Shown here: in pieces, positions 10,966 to 22,400 of the stretch
Layout of the letters: each line of letters opens with the position of its first letter
Numbering within the stretch: position 1 is the first letter of the stretch
NCBI GenBank assembly: GCA_014529385.2
Contig: CM043967.1
Location: forward strand, 83,334,278 to 83,398,277
Reading direction: 5' to 3'
DNA from: Adiantum capillus-veneris
Taxonomy: Eukaryota > Streptophyta > Polypodiopsida > Polypodiales > Pteridaceae
Length of the DNA: 64,000 bases
Translations under genes and position numbers: made by a program
The notes under the pieces: generated by a model
Databases searched by the model: none
The model's input: only the letters and a program-made list of their open reading frames with translations
Told to the model about the DNA's origin: nothing

Positions 10966-11685
10966 AGATGATGTAGGACCAAAAATAGAGACGCATAAAA
11001 TGATGCCTGAGAATAAATTTTTTTGGTGGCAGGGCATTCATTGTTCTGGCACCCCCGCAACCATATTGAACATAAAGTTTCCAAAATAAATATGCAAAAC
11101 TAACAAAAGTATCTCGATGAAAGTGAATCATCAAAAGTAGTAGACTGACAAAATTATACACGTCATAGGCATAATCACTTGATTTTTAACTTTAACCAAA
11201 ATATAATAGTTACAACACAATTGTCATTATTGAGAAAATACATCGTTAGTTACAAAAATGACGTACACACGTCATCTCATTATACATGCTATGAGAAAAG
11301 AAAACTAGTGCTATCTGGCTACGACTAGATTGATGTTGACTAATTTGACGTCTCATCACGTCCAAGCAACGTATGTGTCAAATTTTGTAGAAAAAATAAT
11401 GACACTTTTTGTAAGTATAAACATAAAATTACAAAACAATCTAATGTTTAGCTTATTATTAAAATACAACAAATGTAAGAGAGTAAAGTTAAATACTAAC
11501 CAAGCCAGAGCGAGAACTCAGAATGTCCAAAAGGGCATTTAAGCCCTTTCTGTTTGCATACTCGCGCTCGTACGATGCGGGGTCATGTCCTTTCATCGAC
11601 CACTGTTCAAAACATACAAAGAATACGTTATGTTAGAATTTAAAAGTACAAATACCCATAACTACCAAACCTAAATGGCAATGCA
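10966..11685. other. CACTA internal non-coding region
   Basis: AT-rich sequence between the subterminal repeats and the first coding remnant. No motif is recognised. Confidence 0.4.
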
Positions 11686-11689
11686 AAAA

Positions 11690-12400
11690 CACTTACAAAG
11701 TCGGCCTCAAACGATGCCCATCCACGGCTCCCCAGATGGTGCAAGCTCCCTGCCTCTACTCGTGCTCTGGCTGCCTCCTTTTATTGCTTCCACTTGTCAG
11801 GATTCTCGCGCGCTGCTTGCTTTGCATTCTTCCAATGTTCTTTGGCTAGCCAATCTGGCATGTTCCACCCATGCTTTATTGCTTTTTGCACACTTCAGAG
11901 CGCTTGTGCTTGCAGTACTCGTGCATCCGCACCTTCATCAAGTCTTCATTGAAGCGCTCATCCCAATTTGACATGAGAAACTCGTCATGCAGTATGCTGA
12001 TGACTCTATCTTTTAATTCATTTGGCACTTCACTCTAGGTGTTTTATGTAGTGTCCAAACACCTGAGAGCAAAGGCCACACATGCGCAAGATCACCTCTT
12101 ACCCTCGTCATCCAAGATGATGATGCCATTGTGATGTCGATCGAGTAAGACAAGCCCTCTCGCCTGCGACGCGTGAACCTGGGTGTCTCGACACGGGTGG
12201 CAAGTGGCGTCTCGATGGGGGTATGGACGAAAGGTGTCTCCACTAGAGTTTGGGCCCCGAAGCGAGGAGTGTTGAGTGGGGTGACTCTCGGAGGAGTAGC
12301 AAGTGGTGTGTAGCCAAAAACGGCCGATAGTTGCGCAAAACCTGGAGTAGAGGGCGTCGCTGTGGCTGGTGTGGGTGCAAGCAAAGAAGGGGAAGGTAAG
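11690..12400 (-). pseudogene. CACTA second-gene product with transposase_24-like segment, broken
   Basis: The minus strand first gives a Pro/Thr-rich stretch (12384-12013) with repeated P-x-x-T-P motifs. A charged segment follows (about 12010-11870) with the pattern NWDERFNEDL then CKHKR. In another frame (about 11860-11690) there is a stretch with ENPDKWKQ and ending GSRGWASFEADF. This order (basic region, Trp-rich stretch, then R-x-x-x-x-H-x-x-GS) resembles the plant En/Spm transposase_24 domain, which in related elements binds the subterminal repeats. Frame changes near 12010 and 11870 and an in-frame stop mark it as dead, unless introns explain them. Confidence 0.5.
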
Positions 12401-12849
12401 GAGCCTCAACATCTACGAGGGGGTTGTGGAAGCATCAGCAGTGGCTCCTCCACAGCAACCGCCACCACCACTAGAGCGTCGGTGCCTAGAGGAGAGTGTA
12501 GAGTGTCTAGTCGACACGGAACTCTCAGAGCGGGCTGATCGCTCTGAACCAGACGGAGACTCTGAAGGAGTGGAATGATGTGACTGTGCTTTGGAGCAAT
12601 GGCGGTCCTCATGCCACCTCCTTTGCTTAGGGTCCAAGGAAGAAAGAAACTAAAAATCATCCATACCTGCATTAAATACACGAACATTAAATCTTAATGA
12701 TGAATGGAGAAGAAAATCTGAATAAGTTATAATTTGATTCACAATTTAAATTTCACAAGTTTAGCATAGAGATAAAAATGGGCAAAACTCTACATGATTA
12801 CAATATATATTATAAAAAGGAGCAAAATTGCTTAGATACAATGTCTATG

Positions 12850-14645
12850 GCTTTAAGAGGTCTCTCTCTCATCCTCGCACAACTCATCTCTCTCATCCTT
12901 GCATAACTCAGCATAACCCCCTATGTCCCACAATAGATTACCCACATTCTTGAATATGTGCATTGGATTGAGCAAGTGACTGATCATGAGTCTGGGCCAA
13001 TATGGTAGCACGCACCATAGAGAGAATCTCTTCATCCCTAGGGGCAAATCGTCATCACATATCTCCTTCTGCTCTAACCACGCTCAAGAAGACATCCTTG
13101 GCAGTTCTCTTCCCAAAACACCGTTGCATAACTCGAAATCCTCAGGAAGATGCGCTTGATGACCTTTGTAGATTTGCTTCTTTGAGTTAGGGCACCTGAC
13201 GTGCATTAAGTCTAGGTCCACATGTGACGCATGCTCTGTATATGCTTGTTTGGAGCCTTGCATTTTTACACATGATAATAGATAAGCATGAGAAAAACAA
13301 ATTTTTATAGTGCTTGAGTTTGAGTATTTATCACCTGAGCATTCTGTTAGTCCGGGACAGATCTGATCAAAGCATTGTGCCGATTTGTGTGTCGGCTCAT
13401 ATCCACCACTTCTATGCCAATCCACAATTTTTGTAGCTCTTCCAATAGTGGACGAAGATGCACATCCATATTCTTCACTTTATACCGCCCCGGCACAATC
13501 AAGCTTAGAAATAGGTGCCTCTTCTTAGTAGTCAACCACGGGGGAATGTTGTAGTTGACAATGATAATTGGCCATACACTGTAAGATGTTGACCTTTAAC
13601 CAAATGGATTTACTCCATCCATAGCCAGGCCAAGGTGCAAATTTCGAGCTTCCCTGGCAAAATCCGTTCATGTGTCATTTATATGCTTCCATGCCATACA
13701 ATCTGCAGGGATCCATAGCACACCGTCCGAAGATCTATTCTCCTCGTGCTATGATGCTAGAGCGGCCATGGACTTACATTCGAAGAAATGCATGATGCGA
13801 GGTAGCAGAGGAAAATGTCGCAACACCTTCTGAAAAAAAATTTGTTCGTGTACTCGATATCTCTCGAAATCACATTTCCATACTTCTCCATGTCTATGTA
13901 TTCCCCCTTGAAAAGAATGCAATCGTTATAGGACAAGCGTGAATAGAACTGTAATCCATCCCCAAGTTTCATAAGATCTTTCTTGCTTCCTCTCTAGAAT
14001 CTGACATCACATTATCAGCTAGCAGTATGTGCTCTTTGAGCAATCTACACAACAAAAAAATGCAAAACACTTGTGTAAGTAATTTGGTACATTATACATT
14101 TAGAGTTTTTTATTGAAGTAGACACATTGTAATAAATCACTTGAAAAGTGATGTGACGTTAATTTCACTCCATCCAAACTTTGCATGCATGTTGAGAAGA
14201 ACCAAGAGCTCCTTCGATCTAGACACACGTGCTCCACCATACAATGGCATATCGGCTTCACTTTTCATGTCATCATAGATAAGCCTTTTTGAATCCATGA
14301 TCGTCTTGATCATTTTGTCAATCTCAGGCTTAAACATAGCCTCGTTGGGAATGTGCTCTACATGATCACCCTTTGAGTTGTTAGAGGATGCATCTTGTGG
14401 TCTCACGTATGCTGCTTGAGTAAAGCGCCTGCGAATAGGTCTATTGGGTTGCAAGATTGCTTCATGTTGGCCAAGGTCAGAGTCCGACGAGTTGTAATTG
14501 GAAACAACTCGATCTAAAATAGATGGGTCAAACTCGCCAAATTTGCAAACGTTCTGTAAAGAAACGCGTCTTGTCCGTCTCACAGCATGTTTGCATTGAT
14601 TACAAGGACATAAGATCCTTGTTGAGAGATAGGCGTTTCGGTTCG
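12850..14645 (-). pseudogene. CACTA TNP2-like transposase, frame-broken
   Basis: Read on the minus strand, pieces in several frames follow the order of plant TNP2/TNPD transposases. They are: a Cys motif ILCPCNQC near 14625-14600; the region ending KFGWSEINVTSLF (about 14137-14200); WKHIND and then LHLGLAMDGVNPFG (about 13700-13610); NYNIPPWLT (about 13560-13530); the V-H-L-R-P-L-L-E-E-L and LW-x-GI pattern (about 13470-13420); KKQIYKGHQAHLP (about 13180-13140); and HLLNPMHIFKNV (about 12980-12945). The family catalyses excision and insertion of CACTA elements. At least three frame changes separate the pieces. A solo LTR interrupts the 5' end at 14649. Confidence 0.75.
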
Positions 14646-14648
14646 ATG

Positions 14649-14732
14649 TGTTAGGAAATAAGACGTAGCTAAATAGATAATTGAGTAGATTACTTAATGG
14701 AGAGAGACAGATTTATATACACGAGATTATAG

Positions 14733-14785
<53 letters not shown>

Positions 14786-15352
14786 CACGATATACGTGGT
14801 TCACCCAATGTGGGCTACGTCCACGGGAAAGCAGCCACTCAATGGCTTTAGTACTTCAAAACAAGAAGTAGTTTACAAAGGGATTATACCCTTAATGAAG
14901 CTCCCGCCTTGCTTCACTCTCACCACCTCACACTCACCTTGTTGCATCAACTTCACACTATGAAATGTGTGTAGAAATGGCCTCCTTTTATAGGCCAAAA
15001 GGGCTGCCCTCTCTTATGAGAGACAGCCATGTGTAGCCGTCCTTGTGCGAATAAGTCCAAATCGGACCCTCCAATCCGCCCATGTGTGGCCGCCCTTGAG
15101 AAGACAAGTCCGCTTTTGAATTCGGCCACCGGCCATTGACTTCCGACCACCGGCCACCGGCCATTGACTACCGGCCGCCGGCCACCGGCCAACCGACCGG
15201 TTGTTTTCTGACCACTTTCCGGCCGACGTCCGGCCATAATATTCCGGCGAAAAAAAAGTCTCAGGGGGCCTCCGCCCCCGAGGCCTTTAAAGTTGCCCCT
15301 GATTTTTGTCCGTGAAAATTTTGGTTTCCGGTGAGTGATTTTCCTTCATGCA
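14649..15352. mobile_element. Solo LTR with 5-bp target duplication
   Basis: The segment begins TGTTAGGAAA and ends TTCATGCA. It is flanked by CGATG on both sides (14644-14648 and 15353-15357). This fits a solo LTR left by recombination between the two LTRs of a retrotransposon. It contains a (GA)n tract (about 14735-14781), a segment gtggttcacccaatgtgg typical of plant LTR leaders, and a GC-rich stretch (15122-15235) of repeated ccggccaccggcc units. The orientation is not determined. It sits in the CACTA transposase gene. Confidence 0.7.
15122..15235. repeat. GC-rich ccggccaccggcc repeats inside the solo LTR
   Basis: The core ccggccaccggcc recurs with attgact spacers at 15125, 15150 and 15178, with variants to 15235. 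The stretch is strikingly G+C-rich for this AT-rich window. Confidence 0.7.
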
Positions 15353-15357
15353 CGATG

Positions 15358-18300
15358 GCTTCTCCTCATAATGGGGGCCTTACAAATGTGCGCTTTTACC
15401 ACAGAAAATTACAAGGGTAAATCAGGCTCCATACTTAACACTAGCTTGGCTCAATGGTAGCACTTAAAGTATAAACACCAACTTGGGGTGCCATCCCACG
15501 GCCATCAACAATGTATATCGTGATCTACATTTATGGAGATGATTTTCTTGTTGTAATCATGCACGGGTTTAGAAACTGCCTATACATTATGTATATGGGT
15601 AGACCTACCTCTGACTCACTTGCCTTGAGCACATACATGAAGCCCATAAACATGAAATTTGAAGATCATGAAGACCATCAACATGAAGACAAAGCACCAG
15701 AAGAAGAAGAATCGGACGAAGTAGAAGACACTGACCATGAAGAAATTGAAGACAAAGCATCAAAGAAGACAAAGGTGCTCTTGAAGTAGAGTGAAGCAGA
15801 CATTTTTTAGGATTTTTCTCTTCGATTAGAGCGTTGTTTTTTCTCTTGGATTGGAGTGTGGCTCTTGGATTAGAGTGTTATGTTGTTTGTCTCCTAGATT
15901 GGGGATGTATGTTATATGTGCTCCTCAATTGGAGTGTTTTCTTTCTTCATCAAGTTGTAGCCCAAATTTCAAGGGGAAGATTCCTCTTATATTGACATCC
16001 TTAGTGGATAAAGAACCTTCATTGTATTGTCCTAGTCCAAATCTCAAGAGCATGATTGTAAGGTGTGAGCTTTGTTCTAGAGTCACTAGAGTGTGAGTCA
16101 AGGAGAGAAGAGGTGGAATTATCCCACATGTATTGGTGCAAGGTTGTAGAGTTACTTAAAGCTCATTTTATGAATAAGCAAACCCAGTCTATTTTGCATT
16201 ACATCTCTCTTGTTTATGGTGAGCTTGTGATGGCTTAGCAACAACTCAATGTCGTGTTTATGAATCCAAGTTAATTGATATTGGAAAATTTGCTTGTTGA
16301 TAATCTACCCAACACACACTCACCCTTGTGCATGATGTTTCTCTTCCATCCACCCTAGCTAGCACGATCCTATTCCCATCAATAATTAGGAAATGCTATC
16401 TGTGTATTAACTCTAATACCACATGTAATGCCTATGGTAGATAGACCAACAAGGCATTCATCATAGTGAGAGATTCATAACAATTATGAATAAGTAGATT
16501 AGAGGGAATGTACTCAATGCAATAATAGGAAATGAACTTTCTTTGATTAGCATAAGAGAGCCAATTGCAAGCTGAGCATGGTGGCCTTATATAGGCTCAA
16601 AGGTAGAAGGTGTAAATGAAGGCAAGAGGGATATGAACGACAAATGAAAAAGGGGCAAGTAGCATGTGGGCTATAAAGTGTAACATGTGTGCATAGAATG
16701 AGAAGCATGTCTTAAGGATTCCTATGTAAGAGGTTGTATACATGCACATAGAGGTGCATGCTAGTATGCTTGGCTTTAGGGATTGTTCATATATTGAATG
16801 TAAGCTAAAGGCTTACCTCAACACATGTTATACACCATGCTAAGGAAAACTTTTTAATGTAATCTATGGGCTTTGTTAATAACTATGTTGGTTAGTAAAG
16901 GGAGATTATGCACAAATTACCAAACTGAGTCAAATTTGATAGTTTCTCTAAGTCTTTTCCTATTTAGGTCGAAAGAGATGATCTCCTTACGCCTATTCCA
17001 AGATTTTCAAAAGCCCTGTATAAGTTTAGAGCTCTTGGTCTTTTTGAAAGGGTTGAAAAAAAGTCAAAGAGGGGGTAGATTTTTCCAAGAGGGTGCTATT
17101 GCCAAAGAGAACTTAATGATATCTCTATGCAGAAGCTATGTCTAATCATTGTTGGGTGCGAGAAGGATCTAGCAATCCAATTTTTTTGTAAGTTTGTCTA
17201 CTGCAACTAAAATATCAATGATGTTCCCAACCAAATTTAGCGATTCCGTTTTTGTAAGGGTTCCCTCTTCACAAGAAATTATTGTATATTCAATGCATAG
17301 CAAGTGAATAAAGAAAAGAAATTTATTGTGGTGAAGTCAAAGCTACACCATCCTGCTTCCCAGGCCAGATTTGTAGATGATGGAGCAAGGGAGGACTTCA
17401 TTCCAAGGGCTGCTCCACATTGCCTCTAAATTGAGAAGTAGAAATCCAAATGAAGTTTGGAGCTATGATTTTGAGCTTAGTCTCTAGATAAGAGGAATTT
17501 TTTTTGAGTTCTTCCAGGGCAAATATTGAAACTCGGTTAGCCGTTGATTAGTGCTCCTTTTTTGGGGTTTGTAAAACTCTTAACATTCCAAGAGACTCCT
17601 TTCATTTTCTAGGTTTTTTGGGTTTTTCTCCAAGATAAATTGAAGCTTTTTGTGCACACTGGTCCACATGCATGTGATTCTATTGATTATCTTTGTGGAT
17701 CGCCATGGGTAGTAGGTACTATCTCTTATTTGTTCGGGTAAAGGCGGTTTGCCTTACTGCGGGCCAGACAAAAAGTTTGATCGTCCACTTATTCTTATGT
17801 ATGTATATGAATAAGGAGCTCTCTCAATTCCACTTTTGGTAACCAGTTCCACCCACACTCCGTCTCCTCTCTTCGTTTCCCGATCCGCACATGCATGCAT
17901 TATGCATTCCACATGCTTACAATTGGTATAAGTGCACGACGATAGTGGGAATGACGGCTTTGAGGTTTTGCGACAACAATCTCGTGAGGTCAAGAAAGCT
18001 CGCACCCAGTGGTGAGAAGATGATAAAATAGTAGACTTGAAGCTTACAAAAAGCTTTGAGAATTGTTTGTATGTGGGAAAGCAAAGGGGGAGCTTTTGAA
18101 TCGTTTGCAAAGGCTCTAGAATTTGACACAACCATCTAATCTGAAAACGGGTACAGGCTTGGAAAATCAGCATTGGACATTGGCTTCTCTAGCGTTGAAT
18201 TGAAGCAATAAAAATCCCCAACGTTGGGAGATTTGGGTGAGTAGCACTAGAGAGAGAGAACAAAATTTAACGCTTGAAGGCCTTGAAAGTGTGTGTGTGT

Positions 18301-18455
18301 GTGTGTATCAAACACACATGCACAAAGGTTTTACAAAAGAGCGCAAGGTAAGTGTGTAGCTATAAGTGCATATTTATCAACAACAACAACCGATAGTATG
18401 CACAAGGGCAGCAGGTTTTGCTGTTGCTTGAGCTTGGGCTTGATTGGGGAGGGCC
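15358..18455. other. Long region without a supported gene
   Basis: ORFs of 60-140 codons occur, for example an acidic one at 15511-15789 rich in Glu, Asp and His. None shows a family motif, a plausible exon pattern or conservation with other parts of the window. A weak tRNA-like segment (tggctcaatggtagca, 15454-15469) has only a degenerate B box. The region is probably decayed repeat sequence. Confidence 0.4.
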
Positions 18456-18462
18456 TCATCAC

Positions 18463-18837
18463 TGCTTATAATGCTCACACTTCCTCTTATGACAACGTTT
18501 TGTTGTGCGGCATTGCTTAGAGCAACATGAGTGTGCAAAGTAGGGGGTAAGCGGTCGTGCATGTCAGTGTGCGGGTGCTGAGTGAGAAGCACAGTGGGGT
18601 GTAGATGAGGGAGGATTAAAAGCGAGAGAATGCTCGTGGGCACTTTTAGTGCTTATAATACTCACACTTCCTCCTATGACAACATTTTGTTGTGCGACAT
18701 TGCTTAGAGAAACATGAGTGTGCAAAGTAGGGGGTAAGCGGTCGTGCATGTCAGTGTGCGGGTGTTGAGTGAGAAGCACAGTGGGGTGTAGATGAGGGAG
18801 GATTAAAAGAGAGAGAATGCTTGTGGGCACTCCAAGT
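18463..18837. repeat. 187-bp tandem duplication, two copies
   Basis: The segment starting tgcttataatgctcacac (18463-18649) is repeated from 18650 to about 18837 with about ten differences. No ORF is conserved between the copies beyond chance. Confidence 0.9.
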
Positions 18838-19052
18838 GCTAGTATTCCATGTAGGAAAATGATTGTCTTGCATGTTGACATGACTAACATAGTTAGAGGA
18901 AAGTGGGATGAGTGTTGTGAGAGCGATACACGAATTGAGAGTTGCTAGAGGGTAGTCATATCCTAGGGGCTCACATCATAGTGGAGCTCAATCTCTTAGC
19001 AATTTTGCTTGTAGCTATTGCAACCAAGGTGTCACCTAGGGTACCCGCATTT

Positions 19053-19125
19053 GGGATCTACGGCCCACAATGCCCCCGCCGTAGATCCCACCCTCCCATG
19101 CCCGTGCCACTTAGTCCTCAGGATG
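19053..19125. repeat. Dispersed repeat R2, copy 1 (gatctacgg...ccgtagatc)
   Basis: The inverted pair gatctacgg / ccgtagatc is followed by a C-rich tail (cccaccctcccatgccc, then gtgccacttagtcc). It matches 24700-24770, so the repeat lies just upstream and just downstream of the quinone oxidoreductase gene. Confidence 0.75.
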
Positions 19126-19205
19126 GTCCATTGCATTAGTGTGGAATCGTGGATAGGGACACTCAAACAAGGGAAAGTGCGAAGTCATAGAGGGAAAGTG
19201 TAAAA

Positions 19206-19215
19206 TTTTATAAAC
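19206..19215 (+). promoter_or_regulatory. Possible TATA box of the quinone oxidoreductase gene
   Basis: ttttataaac lies about 85 bp before the ATG at 19296. The position fits a plant core promoter with a short 5' leader. No transcript evidence is available. Confidence 0.35.
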
Positions 19216-19295
19216 GTGTCAAAAAAATGCGCAATACACGCATTTGGAACTTTTTAGTGAGCACTAAGACTCTGCGGGGCCGTCTCCTAGCAGCT

Positions 19296-19451
19296 ATGGC
19301 GGACGGCAAGCTCATGCAGGCTCTACAGTATTCCTCCTATGGTGGAGGCCCCTCTGCTCTGAAGGTGAATCTCTCACTCTCTCTGTCTCACACACACACA
19401 CACACACCCACACCCACACACACACACACACTGTCCGCGCGCGCGCGTGCG

Positions 19452-19486
<35 letters not shown>

Positions 19487-22400
19487 TTCACGCCCACGCA
19501 CAATAATTTTTTTTTTCACCTCAGCGGAGGGCTCACTACCGGGTGTGGTCCTGAAGTAATTATTGTCATGCTTGTGAAACTGAAAAATTCGTTTTTGGGT
19601 GTCGATGTGAACATTGTGATTCCTACTACACTAGCTAACCACACATGGCGATTGCTGCAAAGGAACAAGATAGCCTGTGTGCAAATGTTAGGTGCAAGTT
19701 GTTATGTGTGTGCAAAACATTGCGCAGGTAAGTCTGATGGTAGAGTAAGAGAAGATGAATCTCCAGGCTGAAACCTTCTACAGGTTCTGTATGCTGAAGA
19801 GCAACTGTTTCGGATGTTGCAAGGGGCTAATAGAGGGTTCAAGGTTAATCATGCAAAAGAGAAGACAATAATTGCTGGGAAAGCTTGTGTTTTTCGGTTT
19901 ATGTGAACCTCGATGAACTAGAATAGGCTAGAGATTGTGGAGAGATTGTGCAGCATCCATGATGTCCAATAGATCAGTTTAACCTTTGTTTTGCAGGCTT
20001 GTTGAGCGCAGAAGCTAGCAGAAGTTGTGTGTGTGTGTTCAGGCCTGTTGAGTGTAGAAGCAAGCCAAAGTATATGGAGGAGGTAGAGAGGCAGCCTCTT
20101 ATTTGGAATGCATGTTACAGATTTAGAGGGTAGAGAGGACTTACACTAATTGGGCTAGATGGGAAGCTTCCTTACCTCGTTTATCGGAGGCTTCCTTGGT
20201 TGGTGTAGAGGTCATTGGAGCTACCTATGGGATCTGCAGAGGGGTTGCTTCATGTATGTGAGGGATTGATGCAGCTGTTCTTGACCTTGTGAAGGCATGT
20301 ATTAGCCAAGGACTCTCTTGCGTCTATGAAGATAACGGTGTGCAGTGTGGCATCATGAAGACCTGTGTAGCTTAGCATGATGACCATTTCGAGGTGTGAC
20401 AGCCATACAAAGGCTTGGCTACGCTCTTGTTTGAGCTACATCTTGAATTGTAATGCCAAACAGGATCTCCAGAGTAACTAGTCATTGAGAAACTGGAAAA
20501 GATCAATTTTGAAGATAGCTTTGTGTGGCTAAAGTAGGCCTCCATTGGGGTGATGTCTGACTAGTGCACCTGTAATGCTCTCCATTATGCTGAATCTATG
20601 TTCATACAATTCTAATTAAGTGATGCAAATGCGCATATATTGTATGTTTTGTTGCATTTTCCTATTATGCTGTCTTGGCTTTGTAGCATGTAGAGATTCC
20701 TGTGCCAACACCAAAAACGGGCGAAGTTCTAGTTAAACTTGAAGCAGCCAGTGTGAACCCTGTTGATTGGAAAATACAAAGTGGGATTGCTCGTCCTTTT
20801 CTACCATCAAAGTTCCCTTATATACCAGGTGCGTTTGGACTAAACAGTTGTATCTAATTCCATCTACCTTTGTATGGTTCTTTGTCTGTGTCACTAGCTC
20901 AAGAAATCAGAGACATTTCTTTTGTTGTGTACTTGTACTTGCTTAGACATACTAGGTGTGTCACCAGCGTGTGACTACTATCTATCCTTTTTGTTGATTT
21001 CTTTCTTATTATCTATTTACTTTCACTTTTTGGAAACACCCCTCGGGAAATCTAATTGCTCTGCATTGCATAGCTAGTGTGGAACTGTCCAGAGGGAGTC
21101 CAGGCCTGAGGGCAAGAGAGCACTAAGGTTGGACAAGGACTATGGTTAGCCAAGTGGGGTCATTGACTAGCCAAAGTGGAATCCTTTGCTACAAAGGTTA
21201 CATTTCAGTTCTGGATGTGGCCGCAGTGTACAAAGAGGGTCGGATGACCTAGAAAGATACAATGGCAGCATCTCCTAAAATTTAGGGAACTGCTATTTTG
21301 GGATCTGAAAATGTGTTGACGTCATTACCTCCGGAATGACAAGGAGAACATTTTCTTACTCTGTCGTGAAGTCAACTGGGCGACCGGTTGAGAGATTTTT
21401 AGGCGGCAACTCTGAAATGGGAAAATGCTTATAAATGTGCCAAGTGGCACCTTCTGGTGCACTTTCCTCATGCAAGAGAAGGGGGCGCTGAATTTGAAGA
21501 GCAAAGAGGCTCATTTTCAGAATTTGTCACAGGTTAAGAGCTATGGAGTGCTTGCTTTCCCTCTTATGCACAGTGCGGTGCCAGGAGTGATGCCCTGCAC
21601 GCTACACATTGCCCTCTCTCCCCCCTTTGGCAGTATGTTATGCCCCACTAGTGGGCTCTTCATTTGACCAATGTACAGTTGTGTGGGTTCATGCACGATT
21701 GTCGAGGCAAGAGCCTCTTGCACAAGTACTGGATTAGCTAGCGGCTAATCCCCCGCAGGTACAGGTGAATTCGGAGAGGTTTCACGCCAGAAATCTCGTC
21801 CGATTCAAAGGGCAAGTAGCCCTACAGGTGCGGGAGCTCGAGGACTTGCTACGGATGCGACCGGCACGCGAAACGGAGCCCAAAACAGTAAATTACAGCC
21901 TGCTGTGTATTTTTGCAGGTTTAGGGTTTTGGCCCTAAACGGACCCTAATACCCCCAGGAGGTTTGAGGACGCAAGGGGACCGCTGTACAGGTGATCTGG
22001 CGCATTTTCGGGGCTGAAAACAGAGAATTCAGCGTGCTGCAGATTCTCGCCAGGTTTTGCAAAGTGCCCGTATGCGTCTGGAAAGTCAATCAATGCGTGG
22101 AAATACTGACTGTGAAGGGTCCTAGTATAGTTATGTTGCCGAAATCGGGCCGGAACAGTTGAAATTCAGCCAAGTTTGTGCGGGGCAGCTTGTAGGGATC
22201 TACAACGTTTATTCCCTCTTTTGAACAATAAAGAAATACCGAAAGGGGCGCCTAAGTTAGGGGCCAATCTGGTGTCGGTCTACTCATACAGGTGCAATCT
22301 AGCAGCCTGTATCCCTCTCCCCTTTGTTGTGTCTTGAAAGTACAGGTAAAGTGGACGACAAATTAAATGGGTGAAAGCTAAATCAAGGTTTAAAGTAAAG

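Larger units (their letters stand above)
10751..15400 (-). mobile_element. CACTA (En/Spm-type) DNA transposon, degenerate, one end visible
   Basis: CACTACAAGA at 10751-10760 matches the conserved CACTA terminus. It is followed by repeated motifs of the form tatagcgac and gcgtcgct (10783-10960), as expected of subterminal transposase-binding repeats. Inside, on the minus strand, are remnants of a second-gene product (about 11690-12400) and of a TNP2-type transposase (about 12850-14640). I did not find the opposite terminus (tcttgtagtg), so the right boundary is only the last trace of coding similarity beyond the solo LTR. The element is dead: both genes are frame-broken. Confidence 0.75.

Noticed and set aside
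15511-15789. Acidic 92-aa ORF as a gene
   Set aside because: Low-complexity Glu/Asp/His composition, no homology signal and no supporting context.
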